Positions 1 through 11,971 of a stretch of 64,000 nt of DNA are shown here, in pieces. The stretch comes from Drosophila miranda. Taxonomy: Eukaryota; Arthropoda; Insecta; Diptera; Drosophilidae. The notes beneath the pieces are model-generated. The model made no database searches, was not told where the DNA came from, and saw only the letters and a program-made list of their open reading frames with translations. The stretch covers positions 10,478,001 through 10,542,000 of the forward strand of contig NC_046674.1 in NCBI RefSeq assembly GCF_003369915.1, given 5' to 3'. Each line of letters starts with the position of its first letter. The first letter of the stretch is position 1. The position numbers and the translations under genes were made by a program.

Positions 1-1054
1 CATGTAATCAAAATACTGGTTTTTTCTGTACACTATATCTCTATCTATGGCCCGATCGGGGCGCGGCATGTCTTTTCGTGATCGGGAGAGTCCTGCCAAC
101 CAACTGCCATCGGAAAAGGACATCATATCTCATTTATCTGGCATTTATTTTATTTATTTTTGGCATTGCAAATAATTAAATCATGATGCATCGAACCATC
201 CTCGTAACTCCGTCATTTAATGTCCGATCAGGATACGATAAGTATAATCGCGCAATCAGGAAAATGTCCTGGATTCTGTGAAACCAGTTTGGCATCAAGG
301 AAGACCAGGATACTGCCTTTTGATTGCGGTTTTGTAATCGATTTTTAGTTAAATCGCTATATCTCCGTTCTCGGAAAGATCTCCTCGATCAAATCGGATA
401 GGATTGAACGATGATACAAACAATTTTTTGAATTACATATTTTATTTTATTTTTTACCATAAATACATTTACGAATTGATTTGGTGCTAAAATACTAACA
501 GTTTTCTTCTCTTTTTTTTTTGTCAATCATATACATATGTATATCTTTTGTATATATTCTATCTGTTTCTGTTCCTGGTTTGCGTAGTATTGTTCTCGTT
601 CAGCAATCGTGTGTTGCGGTAGCGTTGAGTGTAAATAAATTTGCCATCTATATCGCTTTGTTTGTATACGTCGATAGGTAGTTGGTTCACTTCGTTCACC
701 ATCTTGTGGTTGTTTTGTAAAATTTAGAATCGTTTTCCATGCGTCATGCATCCATGAGGCATGTGGTAGAGAGGGATATACATATACATATACGTTTTGG
801 ATATCTTATGTACCGATGTACGGATGTTCGCAGTGGATAATACAATATATAGAGACGCGATCGAGTCGGTAATAATAATGATATACAATCAGTTTTAATC
901 ATATGTCTACGGGTACTAACAGTAAGATAGATTTAGGTGTAGGGTGTGTTGTATAGAGTAAAGAAGAAGTCGGGGCATATTAAGCGGAAGATTGTAGATT
1001 GAGTAAATAGATAGATTGTCCAACTCCAACTCTGCGGGGATGCAGTGCACTTCC
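1..1054 (-). other. Ptpmeg 3' UTR and downstream flank
   Basis: AT-rich sequence immediately downstream of the Ptpmeg stop codon. No convincing coding exon is visible on either strand. Read on the minus strand it contains several AATAAA hexamers, for example at 441-446, any of which could end the Ptpmeg transcript. The exact 3' end cannot be fixed from sequence alone. Confidence 0.5.
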
Positions 1055-4000
1055 CTAGTCATCATCGTCATGGATAGCCGCGCTGCTGCGCGACATCTTC
1101 ATATACGCGGCGCAAATGCATTCGCACACGAATCGATATTGACTCTGGAATGGAATCACGGCAATCACATTATTATTCGATTGGGAGGAGAGACAGTCTA
1201 TGGATACACTTACCACATTCTGGACCATGCAGGCGCGCTGGTCGCGCATGGTGCGCACAATGTCCAGGGGATAGACGGGCTCACGGGACTCCATCAGGGC
1301 CAGCGCCGTGTCCATCAGTATGAGCACACCAGTGCGTCCGATGCCCGCTGAGCAGTGGACAATCACAGGAGGATTGGCGGCACTGATGCACCTGCAAACA
1401 AGCATTAGTTTTCTGGGTATCATCTAACGACAGAATTACTCACTGATGCACACTGGTGGAGACGGGGGTCTCGTCCTCTGGCGTGGCTCCATTGCTGGCC
1501 GCACACTTACGCTCCCTCATCAGTCCTCCGTTCTCGTCGTCGCCGGCATCTGCGTCCATTAGTCGCACCTGCTTGAGGCTCTCTTCGATCTCCTGCAGCA
1601 GCGTGCGGTTCCTTGCGGCGCGCACTCTTTCGGTGAACTCCAGGAAGAGATTGGGGTCGGAGGGAACACAGTGGTCCGGCCAGGCCAGGTACTGCATGTG
1701 ATGTATGTGCCGCTGCTCGTGCTTGTCCTTAAGCACAAACTCGCGGAAGACGAAGCTGCCCGTCTCGTCCGGTTTCTCGCTGAGGCAACGCACCGAGAAG
1801 CCGTCGGCCAGCTGCAGCTCCTCGCCGGTGACGGGCCAGTACTGGTGGCACTTCTGGCGCCCCGCCTCCATCACCGTGGTGAGCATCACCAGCAGGTGGC
1901 TGCTCTCCTGCTGCACCATGCGCCAGAAGTCCGTTGTGGTGCTGGCCAGAGGTCCCTGGGTGGCAATATATCGGTTGACCGCTCCTCCCGGTATCTCCAT
2001 GTTCACGTAGTTGGCGTTGATGTAATCGCCGGTCAGGGAGTTCACCAGCGACACTCTCGTACAGTCGTCTGGAATGGGGGACTCAATAAGAAATGGGTCT
2101 ACAAGGGATTGGAGGAGGCTCCTGCTTACATGGCGATATGTCGCGGTAGCGATTCTTGGCCGCGTTGGCCGCCTTGCGCGCTTCGGTGATGGCCAGATCG
2201 GGATTCTTGCGGTACATCACCTCGTACTGGGCGAGCAGGGCGCCAGAGGCCAGGCCATCGCTGAGCAGCAACAGACTCTGGGTAAACAGGGCGTCGCCGT
2301 CGAGCAGGTTCGAGTGCGAGCCGATCTCATCGCTCTCCGGCACATACTGGTACAGCGGCTCTTCCTCCATTAGCAGTGGAGCCGAGCGCTGGGGCCGCAC
2401 CGTGAGCAAAAGCTCGCCGCTGGACTGGTGCCGGCAATCACGGATCATGGACACCACCTGTTCGTGTCGCAGTCCGTGGACATCGCGGCCGTTGATCATG
2501 AGCACCTCGTCGCCCTCGCAGACACGTGGCGTGCAGCGATCCGCGGGCGTGTGCGGCACCACCTTGGACACCTGCACGGGCAGGCTGAGATCCACGCCTC
2601 CCTTCACATTGAAGCCGTAGCGACCCTGGTCGTCCGCCTGCAGGCGGATCGTTATCAGATCGCTGCCGCTGTCGGGCTGGCCCCCCACTGCATCCGCAAT
2701 GGTGGTGGGCAACAGCAGGGGACTGTGCTGTCCCGAGCTGTAGGCGGGCGGCATGGGTGACGGCGACTCGAAGCGTCGGCTGCACTGCTCAATGAATCCA
2801 ACATCGCTGCAGAGACAAAAGATACAAGTTAGAATCCGACCTGCAGGCGTGATCGAAGGTCACTGGACTCACAGCTGAATGTCGTATTCGTCGCTCTGCT
2901 GCTCCCAGGCCTTGCGCGGCATGGAGTCGGCCTCCTTGGAGGTGACCTTGTTGTCATGGGGACGGCTCGTCTTCGTGATGGTCAGAATGGTGGATGCGGA
3001 CGGTTTGCCATTGTGCTGCGAGGCAGCGCTCTCGGAGCCACCGCTGCCGCCGCTGTGCAAGAGGGGGGTGCCGCCCGAGGAGCTTGTGGCACCAGCCCCT
3101 CCGCCGCCTCCTCCGGCCAGCAGCCTTTTGCTGGGCGACCGCACAAACACCTTGTGTATGCGGCCGCGCTGCTTTGACTCCTGCACCGCCTGGAGCTCCG
3201 TGCGGCCCGAGTAGTAGAACTTGCTGCCGAGGCTGATGTTGAGGAAGCGCGAGAGGCGGTGCGGCCGCTTCAGCCGGAAGAAGCTGTGATGCTCCACGCA
3301 CGACTTCCACAAGGCCTTGGCGTGCTTGTGGCTGATCATGCCGAAGCCCAGCAGCGTGTCGTAGTTCTCGCTTGGCTCACGACGCAGCTGAATGAAGAAG
3401 TCCTTGCGCTTGAAGGACACCTTTACCATCTTGCTCCACGAGAAGGTGTTCACCCGCAGCGCATGCTGGAAGACCAGCAGCCCGACAGCCGACACGCCCA
3501 GCTGCAGATCCTTGCCGCTCGAATCGGTGGCCTTGTGCAGATCAATCCCGTACAGCTCCAGCCGCTTGCCATGCTCCAGATAGTTGTACTCGGCATCCGC
3601 TGGCAGCTGGCCCCGGTGCAGCTTGTGCAGCTCGCTCACCTTCCGCTCTGCCTCTGGTGTCTGCTCCGAGAGCAGCTGAAGGCCATTCAAGTATCCCACC
3701 TGATGTTCTGCCGCATTGAAGTCCCCCAGCTCGGCTAAAGAAATGTATATGGAAATGGAAAAGAAGGATCAGAATGGGGGACATCTTAGTGAGCATAGAG
3801 TAAAGGCACAGGCACACTTACACTGCACCGTGTAGCTGGCAAGCAGGCACTGGGTGTTGCTGGAGCATGGCAGCTTCCCCAGCAGAATGTTTCGCTTGAT
3901 CTGCAGATAGAACTGGTAGCGTGTGAACTCCTCCTGCAAGCGGCTGGGATCGCTTACAAAGAACTGCAAAGGGAGTGAGTAGCATAGCATAGTAGTAACC

Positions 4001-5019
4001 TCTACTCTGGAGATCATCAGGATCATCAGGAGGCCCAGGCTCAGGCTCTTACCTTAACTCTAAACTCTAATAATGGAACGGCATCGTTGTCGAGCGAGAC
4101 GCTGCTGCATTGTTTCTTGAACTGCTTCTGGGCATCCACCCATCTCTGGAAGGTGAATAACAGTTCAGATTTAAATGAATATTTAGACGCAGACGGGTAC
4201 TGTGTATTCCATGTCTCATACATACCACAACATCCCCTGGCTTCTGTGGAAATAATAGACCAAAGTAGTCCCTTTCGGATAACTCGAGATATTGAAAGAC
4301 CTGATCCAATAGTTCAGAGCCTTTCGCACGTTTCTAAAAAGGAAGAAAGTGTACAGTAGAGTTTGGCATGGGTTTCTCTGGAAGTGGAAGCCACTTTAAT
4401 TGTCTTTCAGAGACAATTACAGTGATTAAATGACTGGAATTTAGCTGCAATTTGATAGACAGATTTCATTTGGGGCTTCATTTTGCGTCTTTAACCGCCA
4501 AAGACCATCAACTGGAGAAAGAGAAAACGAAAACCTCGGAATGGAGATGCGAAAACGATGCGGACAAGTGCGTGTCTATATCTGAGGGGAGATGGCGGAT
4601 GGGGAATGAAAGATCTCGGGGATGGAGATGGAGATGTGAGGTGCTTGCCACACAATGAAAGTGAGTCTCGTCTCAAGTGCAGATGCCAAAAATGAAACCG
4701 ACAAAAATGAATAACCAATGAATGATGATTACAGAAAACTTTCTTTGTGTTCGCTAATAATTATGCGCATAGCGAATGAATCCCCTGAATAGTGGGTGGG
4801 GATGGGGATGGGGATGGGGGTGGCGATGGCGATGGCCTGGAGCCGCCTGAAACATGGCCTCACCTCGAGCCGAAAGGTGTGCGTGATGTCATCTAGGAAC
4901 AGGACTGTGACGCATTGCTGCCGTTGCTGTTGGTTCTTCTTGTCGCGCGCCAGTTCGCTGCTGCCTCCGCGTAGACGAAAGTTCCTGCTCAAATTGCTCA
5001 AACGGAAGCGCTCAAACAT
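1055..5019 (-). CDS. Ptpmeg: Ptpmeg: FERM-PDZ non-receptor protein tyrosine phosphatase
   Basis: Cytoskeleton-associated tyrosine phosphatase of the PTPN3/PTPN4 family; in flies it acts in neuronal wiring. Nine coding exons on the minus strand: 5019-4864, 4333-4226, 4145-4053, 3963-3822, 3734-2873, 2806-2130, 2068-1444, 1391-1214, 1144-1055. All have GT-AG borders and compatible phases and sum to 2931 nt, giving 976 aa. Order of domains: FERM from about residue 37 ([17 protein letters not shown]) to about 320; a Gly/Ser-rich linker; PDZ at about 503-590 with carboxylate loop [13 protein letters not shown] domain at about 630-960. Catalytic residues are present: WPDH general acid (Asp811) and the [10 protein letters not shown] loop with Cys901 and Arg907. 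The start is the ATG opening [10 protein letters not shown]. An acidic, low-complexity stretch lies between the WPD and Cys loops. The protein ends in HDDDD. Length matches the fly family (about 950 aa). Confidence 0.95.
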
Positions 5020-5366
5020 GTCCGACCACGTCCATGCTGTCCTCCGGGGTTTAGGTTGCTAGTTTACGCCGATTGCCGGTTGCTGAATCACTGACGTCTC
5101 TTTTCTAATGCTTGGATGGCGCTTTGATTGAAGGGGAGAGAATCCTTATGGCAGTGGCTGTTGTTGGGGTTCCTCTCCTGGCTCGGCTTCTTGTTTATTC
5201 GATAAATTGGCAAGAATGTTTCTGTTTGTTTGTTTGTTTGCTTGTTTGTTTTTAGTAAGCTCCTCTCTTCTCCTCTCCTCCCTTTTCCTGCTGCTCTATT
5301 TTTGGATGGATCTCTGATTGACTGTTGGATGGTTGTTGCTGGTGTTGTTGGTGTTGTTCGTGTGTT
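5020..5366 (-). other. Ptpmeg: Ptpmeg 5' UTR part of first coding exon
   Basis: On the minus strand a good acceptor (CTCCCTGTCTTTGCAG with a long pyrimidine tract) ends at 5367. From 5366 a CAA-rich leader, typical of fly 5' UTRs, runs into the ATG at 5019. This suggests the exon is 5366-4864 and is joined to a more distal leader exon. The distal exon itself was not identified. Confidence 0.5.
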
Positions 5367-8300
5367 CTGCAAAGACAGGGAGATACAAAAGAGAAGGAAA
5401 TTTAGTTGATGAAGGCATACAGTTGTCGAGTTGCTTCCGTTTCTCTATACTTTTGTTTGTTTGTTTTACTGCCACCAACAATCAAAGTCCCCGACCAGAG
5501 CTCCATCTTCGCTGCTCTTCCTCTATCTCGTTCTCTCTCAGTCTCTGGCATACTTCCACGTAGAACAGACGACACTTTACACTTGCGACAAGTGCACGGG
5601 TGACTAATTCTTCATTGTTTCTTGAAGAACAGCCAGTCCGCTTCCCTGCCACCAACCGTTTCCTACGAGTGCCTTTCCACTTCCAGCTTTTACTCGAGGG
5701 TCGTAAGCAGGCCAAGAATAACTGTTGTCAAACGCGTAGATAAGGCACCGCAACACACAACTAACATAGCTCCGTACATAGATACAGATACATGGGGTGG
5801 GTACATGGGGTACATTCATTGCTGGCTGGACAGAGAAGCACTCTGGCTGAAAATCCGTCTTTGCAAATGATTGATGTACCATGTAATTGGCTTAAATGCT
5901 ACAAAAATACCCACAGATACGAATATACTGTCTACCATAGTAGAATATAGCTATGGAATTGTAGCTATGTTTGTCTTCGTCTTCGTCTTTTTACCTTTTA
6001 ACCTTCTTCTGTTCGGTTCGGTTCTGTTGTGTTGTGTATTTTCTGTTAACTGGGTTAAATGCACGCTGCTGCTGCTGCTGCTTTTGTTGTGCTTCTCTCT
6101 GGGGCGGGTACTCCGACGCGAATGATAAATGACGGAAAAAGAAATCGGAAACAGAGCTTTGTTCCCCCTTCTCCTCCTTACCGCCTTCTCTATGGTGTTG
6201 TTGCCTGGTAATTATCGCCAAGTGGTTAACTGCCGAGCGTTCCCTTGAGTCAGTTCTCTAGGTCTCTGTCCAGTGATCGAACGGAGGGACAGGACGGGAC
6301 AGCAAAATTACGAATCGTTCTAAATATATGGGAATACATACAAGTGTCCGCTCAATAGAGAGTCTTCACTATACATTTGCGATCCTTTGTTCTCAAGAAC
6401 TAAGAAATGTCTTGGCGTGATGGATTCCTCCCATCAATAGATACGATATTTTTGTAGTCTGTTCTATAAAAACACACTGCTTCCGGGGCTGTTTTCGAGT
6501 CAATACTAGATGGCATGGATATGGTATGCTGATGGGGGAATGAGGGGCAAACGCAGAGGCAGAACTACAACTAGAACTAGAACCAGTCGAAAAGTGTGGG
6601 CTTTATCATTGACATGGGTATAATTTATATCGTGGAACAAAGCACTGAACCACAACTGAATCACAAATGGGCAATAAATAAATGTGGCTTAAAATCCGAG
6701 CACAAGGCGGCTTTCTTTATCTCTATCTCATTCTTTCGCCCATTTGGAACCATTATCTCCGATCCCCGACACATTATCAGCAGCAATCATTAGGGCAAAC
6801 ATGCCGCCATGCAAATTTTGTAAGGCATACATAAGGCATCACACGCTGCACACATAATCACCATTCCATTACGGAGGAGAGGGCATCGAATGGGGGGCAA
6901 TGGGGTATAGGAGCACCCTGGGGTCGATAATATAATATAAGTTCTTTTGGCTGTCAACAGGTTGGCAAAAGTACAACAAATATGATTATTATTATAATAA
7001 ACAAATGAAAGGTTGCGTCATTCTGTGACGCCCACGGGAGACGGGCGACGGGAGACGTGAGCCACACGGGGCAAACAGGCAGACAGACCCGCGGGAACGT
7101 ACCTTGTACTCGTATTCGAATTCGTACAACAACTGCCGCCAAACGGTGGGTGCTGTGTGCCATATTTGTGCGGAAGCCATAGGCCGGACCAGACCAGGCC
7201 AGGCCGGGCCAGACCAGGCCGTGGCGATCAACCATTGTGGTCGGACTGTAGCCTCTATTTATGGCCAATGCAGGTTGTCTGTCCGATTGGGGGAGGAGGG
7301 GAACAGTCAGTCAGTCAGTCAGTCCGTCCGTCCACCTAGCACTCGCTTCTCAGTTACGTTTTTGGTTTCATTATGAAACTGAAATCGAAATGGACAACAC
7401 CTAGAGAGGGGAGCTCTGGCGGCAGGGGGATTATGGATGCATTGTTTCGACGAGGAGGGGGGTGGTGGGGGAAGACTCTTTCGGTTCGTTGACCGACTTT
7501 CGGCTTCAAATTATCATTCATGCAAATATTTGCACACGTACGAGGGCTTTTGTTTGCGAGTGTGGGCATGTGTGTGTTTTATGTTGCTTTCGCTTGCTCT
7601 TTCTCTTTCTCTTCCCCTTGCTTTCTGTCTGTCTCTGTCACTCTGCCCTACTGGGATTCATTGATTCTGCTCTCATTGAGGGCAGCTTCCGCTTCTCTCT
7701 TTCTTTGTCCGCCACAACGGAAAGCTCTCGCGGGTCAAACCAGTCGAGATCTAGCCAAGCCACCACTTTTCCAGCAGTACTTGAGATTGAAGCTTCGCCT
7801 TCGAGTGCTTATCTCTCGTGGTTACTCAATCCCCTCCGAAGCACAACAACACTCTTCTCGCTGGTTGACAAGGGCAATGGGCACAAAGCCCATCCCCATC
7901 CCCATCCTCATCGATGGTGAGGTAATGGAAACCGCAGACTGCCGTTGAACTTCTAAGGAAACGAAATATGAGACGCGGCAAAGCCGCAAGATAGCCGCAA
8001 GCAACATAGAAGCGGAGGAGATAGTGTCCCCCACCAAGGGTACCAGAGGACAACCAGCAGATGTCACTCAATTTCAATTACAATCTTCCGTCTATTCGAA
8101 GGGGGGAGGGAGAAGCTTTCAGCGCTGGCCTGTCCTGGCAACGGCAGCCCCCATCAAAGTCAAATTAGAGCAAAATTGAATTCCCTTCCAGACCAGGTGG
8201 TCCTGTGGTCCAGGAGAGACGGAGGGAAGGAGGAAATGGGGAAATGGAGTGGAGCAGTGGCGTGGTGGCACAACCCTCTCTGAAATTACTTTTAAAATTG

Positions 8301-10060
8301 AACAATTTCATTAGGTCTTCTGGCCCCTGCCGGCGGATAGATAGCTAAAGGGGGATTACGGGCTCTTTCGATTGATTTTCTCTCGTGCCAGGGACGCATC
8401 AATTACATTGGAACGGCATTAATTATCGTCTATATATGCATTTGTTTGGTTTTTCTTGTACTGCTATGCGTCAGGGTTGCCATGTGTGCACATCGTATAT
8501 TAGGAAGGAAGGCAAAAAAGGGTGTGGGGCCACGGGCTTAGTCCGAGGGGCCGCTTATCGTTGTTTGCCTTTTAATTTTTATTGCTTCTGCCCCCGGCCG
8601 TCGCTGCCATCGAAAGTGCGCAGCGCACACCCCGTGTGTGTTTGTTCAACATTCAACATTCTTCTTATGCTATTTTCGTGTTCATATTTCACATGCAACA
8701 CACACACACACAGCCCCCCCGTTCGTAGTCCCAGGCACAGGCACGGATCCGGACCCAGACCCAGCCCCGGGCGACACTTACACTCGTATACACGATAGCT
8801 CGTATTTTACATAAACGTAATCACTTTTTACCTAGAATTCACACTACTTTCTCTCAGTGCTGATTGCCTCCTCCCTCCACTTTCAATCATACCATACATA
8901 GTAATTTCTCTCAGTGCATGCTCGCAGCTGATTGCGCCTTTCTACCTCTTTACGCTATTCTAATTCTTCGCACTCCTTTTACTTTTCCTCTTTCGGTTGT
9001 GCTTAGTGAGAGAGAGAGCGAGATAAAGAAGGGGGGCTTACAGAAGGGGAGCGGCTTAGAGGCTGCCACTAATTGAAGAATGTGTAAACACACAATAAAT
9101 GATTAATTGCACAAGACAGAACACAAGAAACGCGGAGATCCATCACATCACATCACAGCATATCACATCACATGGCATCTCACTCGGATCAGCGGCCTTT
9201 TGCCGCTTCCTTCATTGCACTGCGTTCTGTTGCTTATGCTGCGGCTCTTCTCCATGTGTGTGTTGGTGGAATGTAGATTCAAGAGAAGGTAAGGCCGGTA
9301 AGGTACTTCTCCGGGTAGCATAGTAATTAGTCATCTTTTCTGTCGCACAACTACAATAGGTTGCTTTGCCGGAAGCCACGCTCCCTAGGACTACCTTACC
9401 TCCTTTTTAATGTACTCTGCGTTCTGTCTTGCTCCCTCACACAAATCAGGAAGATGCTGCGCTGAGTAGGCGGCATATGCGGGACCTGCAACAGTGTGTG
9501 TGTGCATGCGTTTGCGAGTGCAAAAGGAAGAGGGAATTACAATAATAATTATCAGAAAGGGGAGACAAGGGCAGAGACATGCTGCTGCCTGCTGCAGCGG
9601 CCTGCGGCTGAAAGATAAGCCAGCAACACAGGCAGAAACAACAACAAGATGTCTCTCACTTTTAAACCCCCCACTCTCTAAACTCCTCATCGTTCTGGGT
9701 CTCGTGTCTGCGTTTATGCTGCACTTGAATTCTCACCAACAAGAATATATTTATACCCATGAACAGATGCATGCAAGAACATGCATCTACATGTGATTAT
9801 TTCCCTTTTTTTTAAACAAAATGTTAAATGTTTTACACAAAACCGACCAGCGAAAGGGACGAGGGTCACAACACAGAACACCAACGCACTCTCATACATA
9901 CACACCAGCGGCGTGAACATGTAATCAAAAAAAAACAACAAACAAAAATACACTGTTTCTAATCACAAATAAAAAAATATTATTGCATTTGTTTAATTAC
10001 TTTTTTTTTGGTTCAAAACGGACAAAAAACGAAAACCAAACCGAAACGAACTCAACTAGG
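5367..10060. other. Non-coding stretch, probable Ptpmeg 5' intron(s)
   Basis: About 4.7 kb with no exon I can support. It contains pyrimidine-rich tracts, CAGT/CCGT tetramer runs near 7306-7335, CA and GA microsatellites, and scattered minus-strand donor-like sites (for example at 8776). Because promoter motifs at 10066-10153 face left, this region is most simply read as the leader intron(s) of Ptpmeg. Confidence 0.45.
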
Positions 10061-10065
10061 TTAAT

Positions 10066-10153
10066 CAGTGTGACCGCCGATTTATTAATAAAATATGCCG
10101 TCGGACCCTCAGAAATATACCTTTTCATTTTCAATATATACCGTAAATATACC
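10066..10153 (-). promoter_or_regulatory. Leftward housekeeping-type promoter motif cluster
   Basis: Read on the minus strand, this segment has several GGTAT-A/T-TTT motifs (Ohler motif 6-like) and ends in CGGTCACACTGA at 10077-10066, an exact Ohler motif 1 (M1BP site, YGGTCACACTR). Such motifs sit at TATA-less fly promoters. The orientation points toward Ptpmeg, so it is a candidate Ptpmeg start site near 10060. It forms an inverted repeat with 10550-10647. Confidence 0.55.
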
Positions 10154-10549
10154 AATGATAAAAACGAAGTTAACCCACTTAACACCCTCTATTCAAACAT
10201 GTTATCAACTTGACTTAAGCCGTTTAAAACAATTATTTTGTTCTCCTAGTAGGTTCACCCTTCCTCTTCCCTACAAACAAAATTTCCACGATATCTTTCA
10301 CCTGCACTGCGCATAAATTCAATTTTTTTTTTATATTCGTGTGTTTTTACATACGCACTAGTCGACAATGGGTTAAAGTTCTCTGTCCATGATCGATACA
10401 TCAATTCTATCGATATTTGTTAAGCGTTAAGGTATTTGTTGATTAAGAAAGCATTAAACTTTCAATTTTTGTTCAAGTTAGGGCAAGGGTGACCGTTTAC
10501 GGTATTTTTGATACTTTTCGGTATGTTTTGGGGTCCAAAATGAGCCGAC

Positions 10550-10647
10550 GGTATATTTACGGTATATTTTGAAAATGAGGCGGTATGTTTCGGTATATTT
10601 CTGAGGGTCGGACGGTATATTTTATCGATAAACCCGCGGTCACACTG
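10550..10647 (+). promoter_or_regulatory. Rightward motif 1 / DRE / motif 6 cluster (inverted copy)
   Basis: Plus-strand copy of the same arrangement: repeated GGTATATTT motifs, a palindromic DRE (TATCGATA, 10623-10630) and GCGGTCACACTG (motif 1, 10636-10647). Further DRE-like sites occur between the arms at about 10392 and 10409. If functional it would start transcription near 10650 toward the mth region. No matching open gene follows at once, so it could also be a boundary element, a relic promoter or a dispersed repeat. Confidence 0.5.
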
Positions 10648-11643
10648 GTAAGGGCAACGGGATGCGCTTGGAGCTCCTGCACAGTATTATTTAAAAAAAA
10701 GTAACTTTTCCCCGCATCGCACGAGCATACAGCATACGAGCTACATATACTTTAATTAAAGATTGGTTCAACGCCCTATAGTCGCGTCGGTTGCAGTGAT
10801 CTTTCTACAAACACGAAATTATCTTTCAATTTAAATAATATAAAGAATTTTAAAATAAAAACAAATTATTAGTAAATGTAAAAAGTTAAAAACGTAAGTG
10901 AACAAATTTAATATAAACAATTTATATGAGTAAAGGGTTATATTAGATCTGAGCATAAAATGGATTTGTGTAACACCCAGAAAGAAGAGTTTCCGAGCCC
11001 ATAAAGTATATTTATTCTTGATCAGCTTCAATAGCCCAGTCGATTGAGCCAGTTCTGTCTGTCCGTTCGTCCGTCTTGTTTGACGCCTAGTTCTCAGAGA
11101 CTATAAGAGCCAGAGCAACGAAATGTTGTATCCAGACTCGAGTGATATCACTCACAGAAGTGAACCAAGCTCATTTTGGCCACGACGCTTACTCATTTTC
11201 TGCCTCTGCATTATGTGAGCCCTCTGTCGGAGGGGAACCATATTGACTATGTATCGGGTATAAATGTAGAGTTGCGGTCGCAGCAGCAACTCAAAACGTT
11301 CCCCCTTGTTTGTTAGCGGTGCATGCATGGTATCTACATACATATATACATATGTATATTTACGTTGAAATTTAAACGCATAATATTAATTCGCTATAAT
11401 ATTAATTATTTTATATGTACATATATAGAAAGAGCAACAAAAGACGAAGGCTGGATGCCCCGATAGCCCTGTTTTAACTATGATTCACGATGTATGGATA
11501 ATGCTTCACATGGGATAAATTCGTTAAAAGAGCATGAAAACAATGCATCCACATCCACGTTCACCACAAACCACACACTCATTTTTAATATCGGGTATAA
11601 AAAAGGATTATTTTAGCCACATTTATCCATTTGGCACTTTACT

Positions 11644-11701
11644 TATAAAGCTTCGCTCTACTCGTTTCAGTCTGGAGTTCATCGAACAAGCGAATAGACG
11701 C
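11644..11701 (+). promoter_or_regulatory. TATA/Inr/DPE core promoter of left mth copy
   Basis: TATAAAG at 11644-11650, initiator TCAGTC at 11667-11672 (A+1 at 11669), and AGACGC at 11696-11701, exactly +28 to +33 where a DPE belongs. The leader exon would end at 11741 (CAA|GTAAGA). A 215-nt intron with acceptor CTCGCAG ends at 11956, and the ATG follows at 11972. Confidence 0.7.
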
Positions 11702-11971
11702 ATCTCCTGGACTGCACAAAATACTGATAGCTCTGTAGCAAGTAAGATTTCGTATTGATCCGAGTCGATCCCGAATGCAAAGTGAGCAAAGATGATCGAA
11801 AAATAAAACCCAGCAAATATTGTAGAAAAACAAGAGATACCATCCTGTATGTGTGTACCAAGTATTTGAGGTATCTTTCTGGCTGTTGTACATGCATTAT
11901 GTACAAACATATGTATATTATTCTCTACATCTTCTCTTTTCTTTTTCCACTCGCAGATTCTCTAGAGTAGA

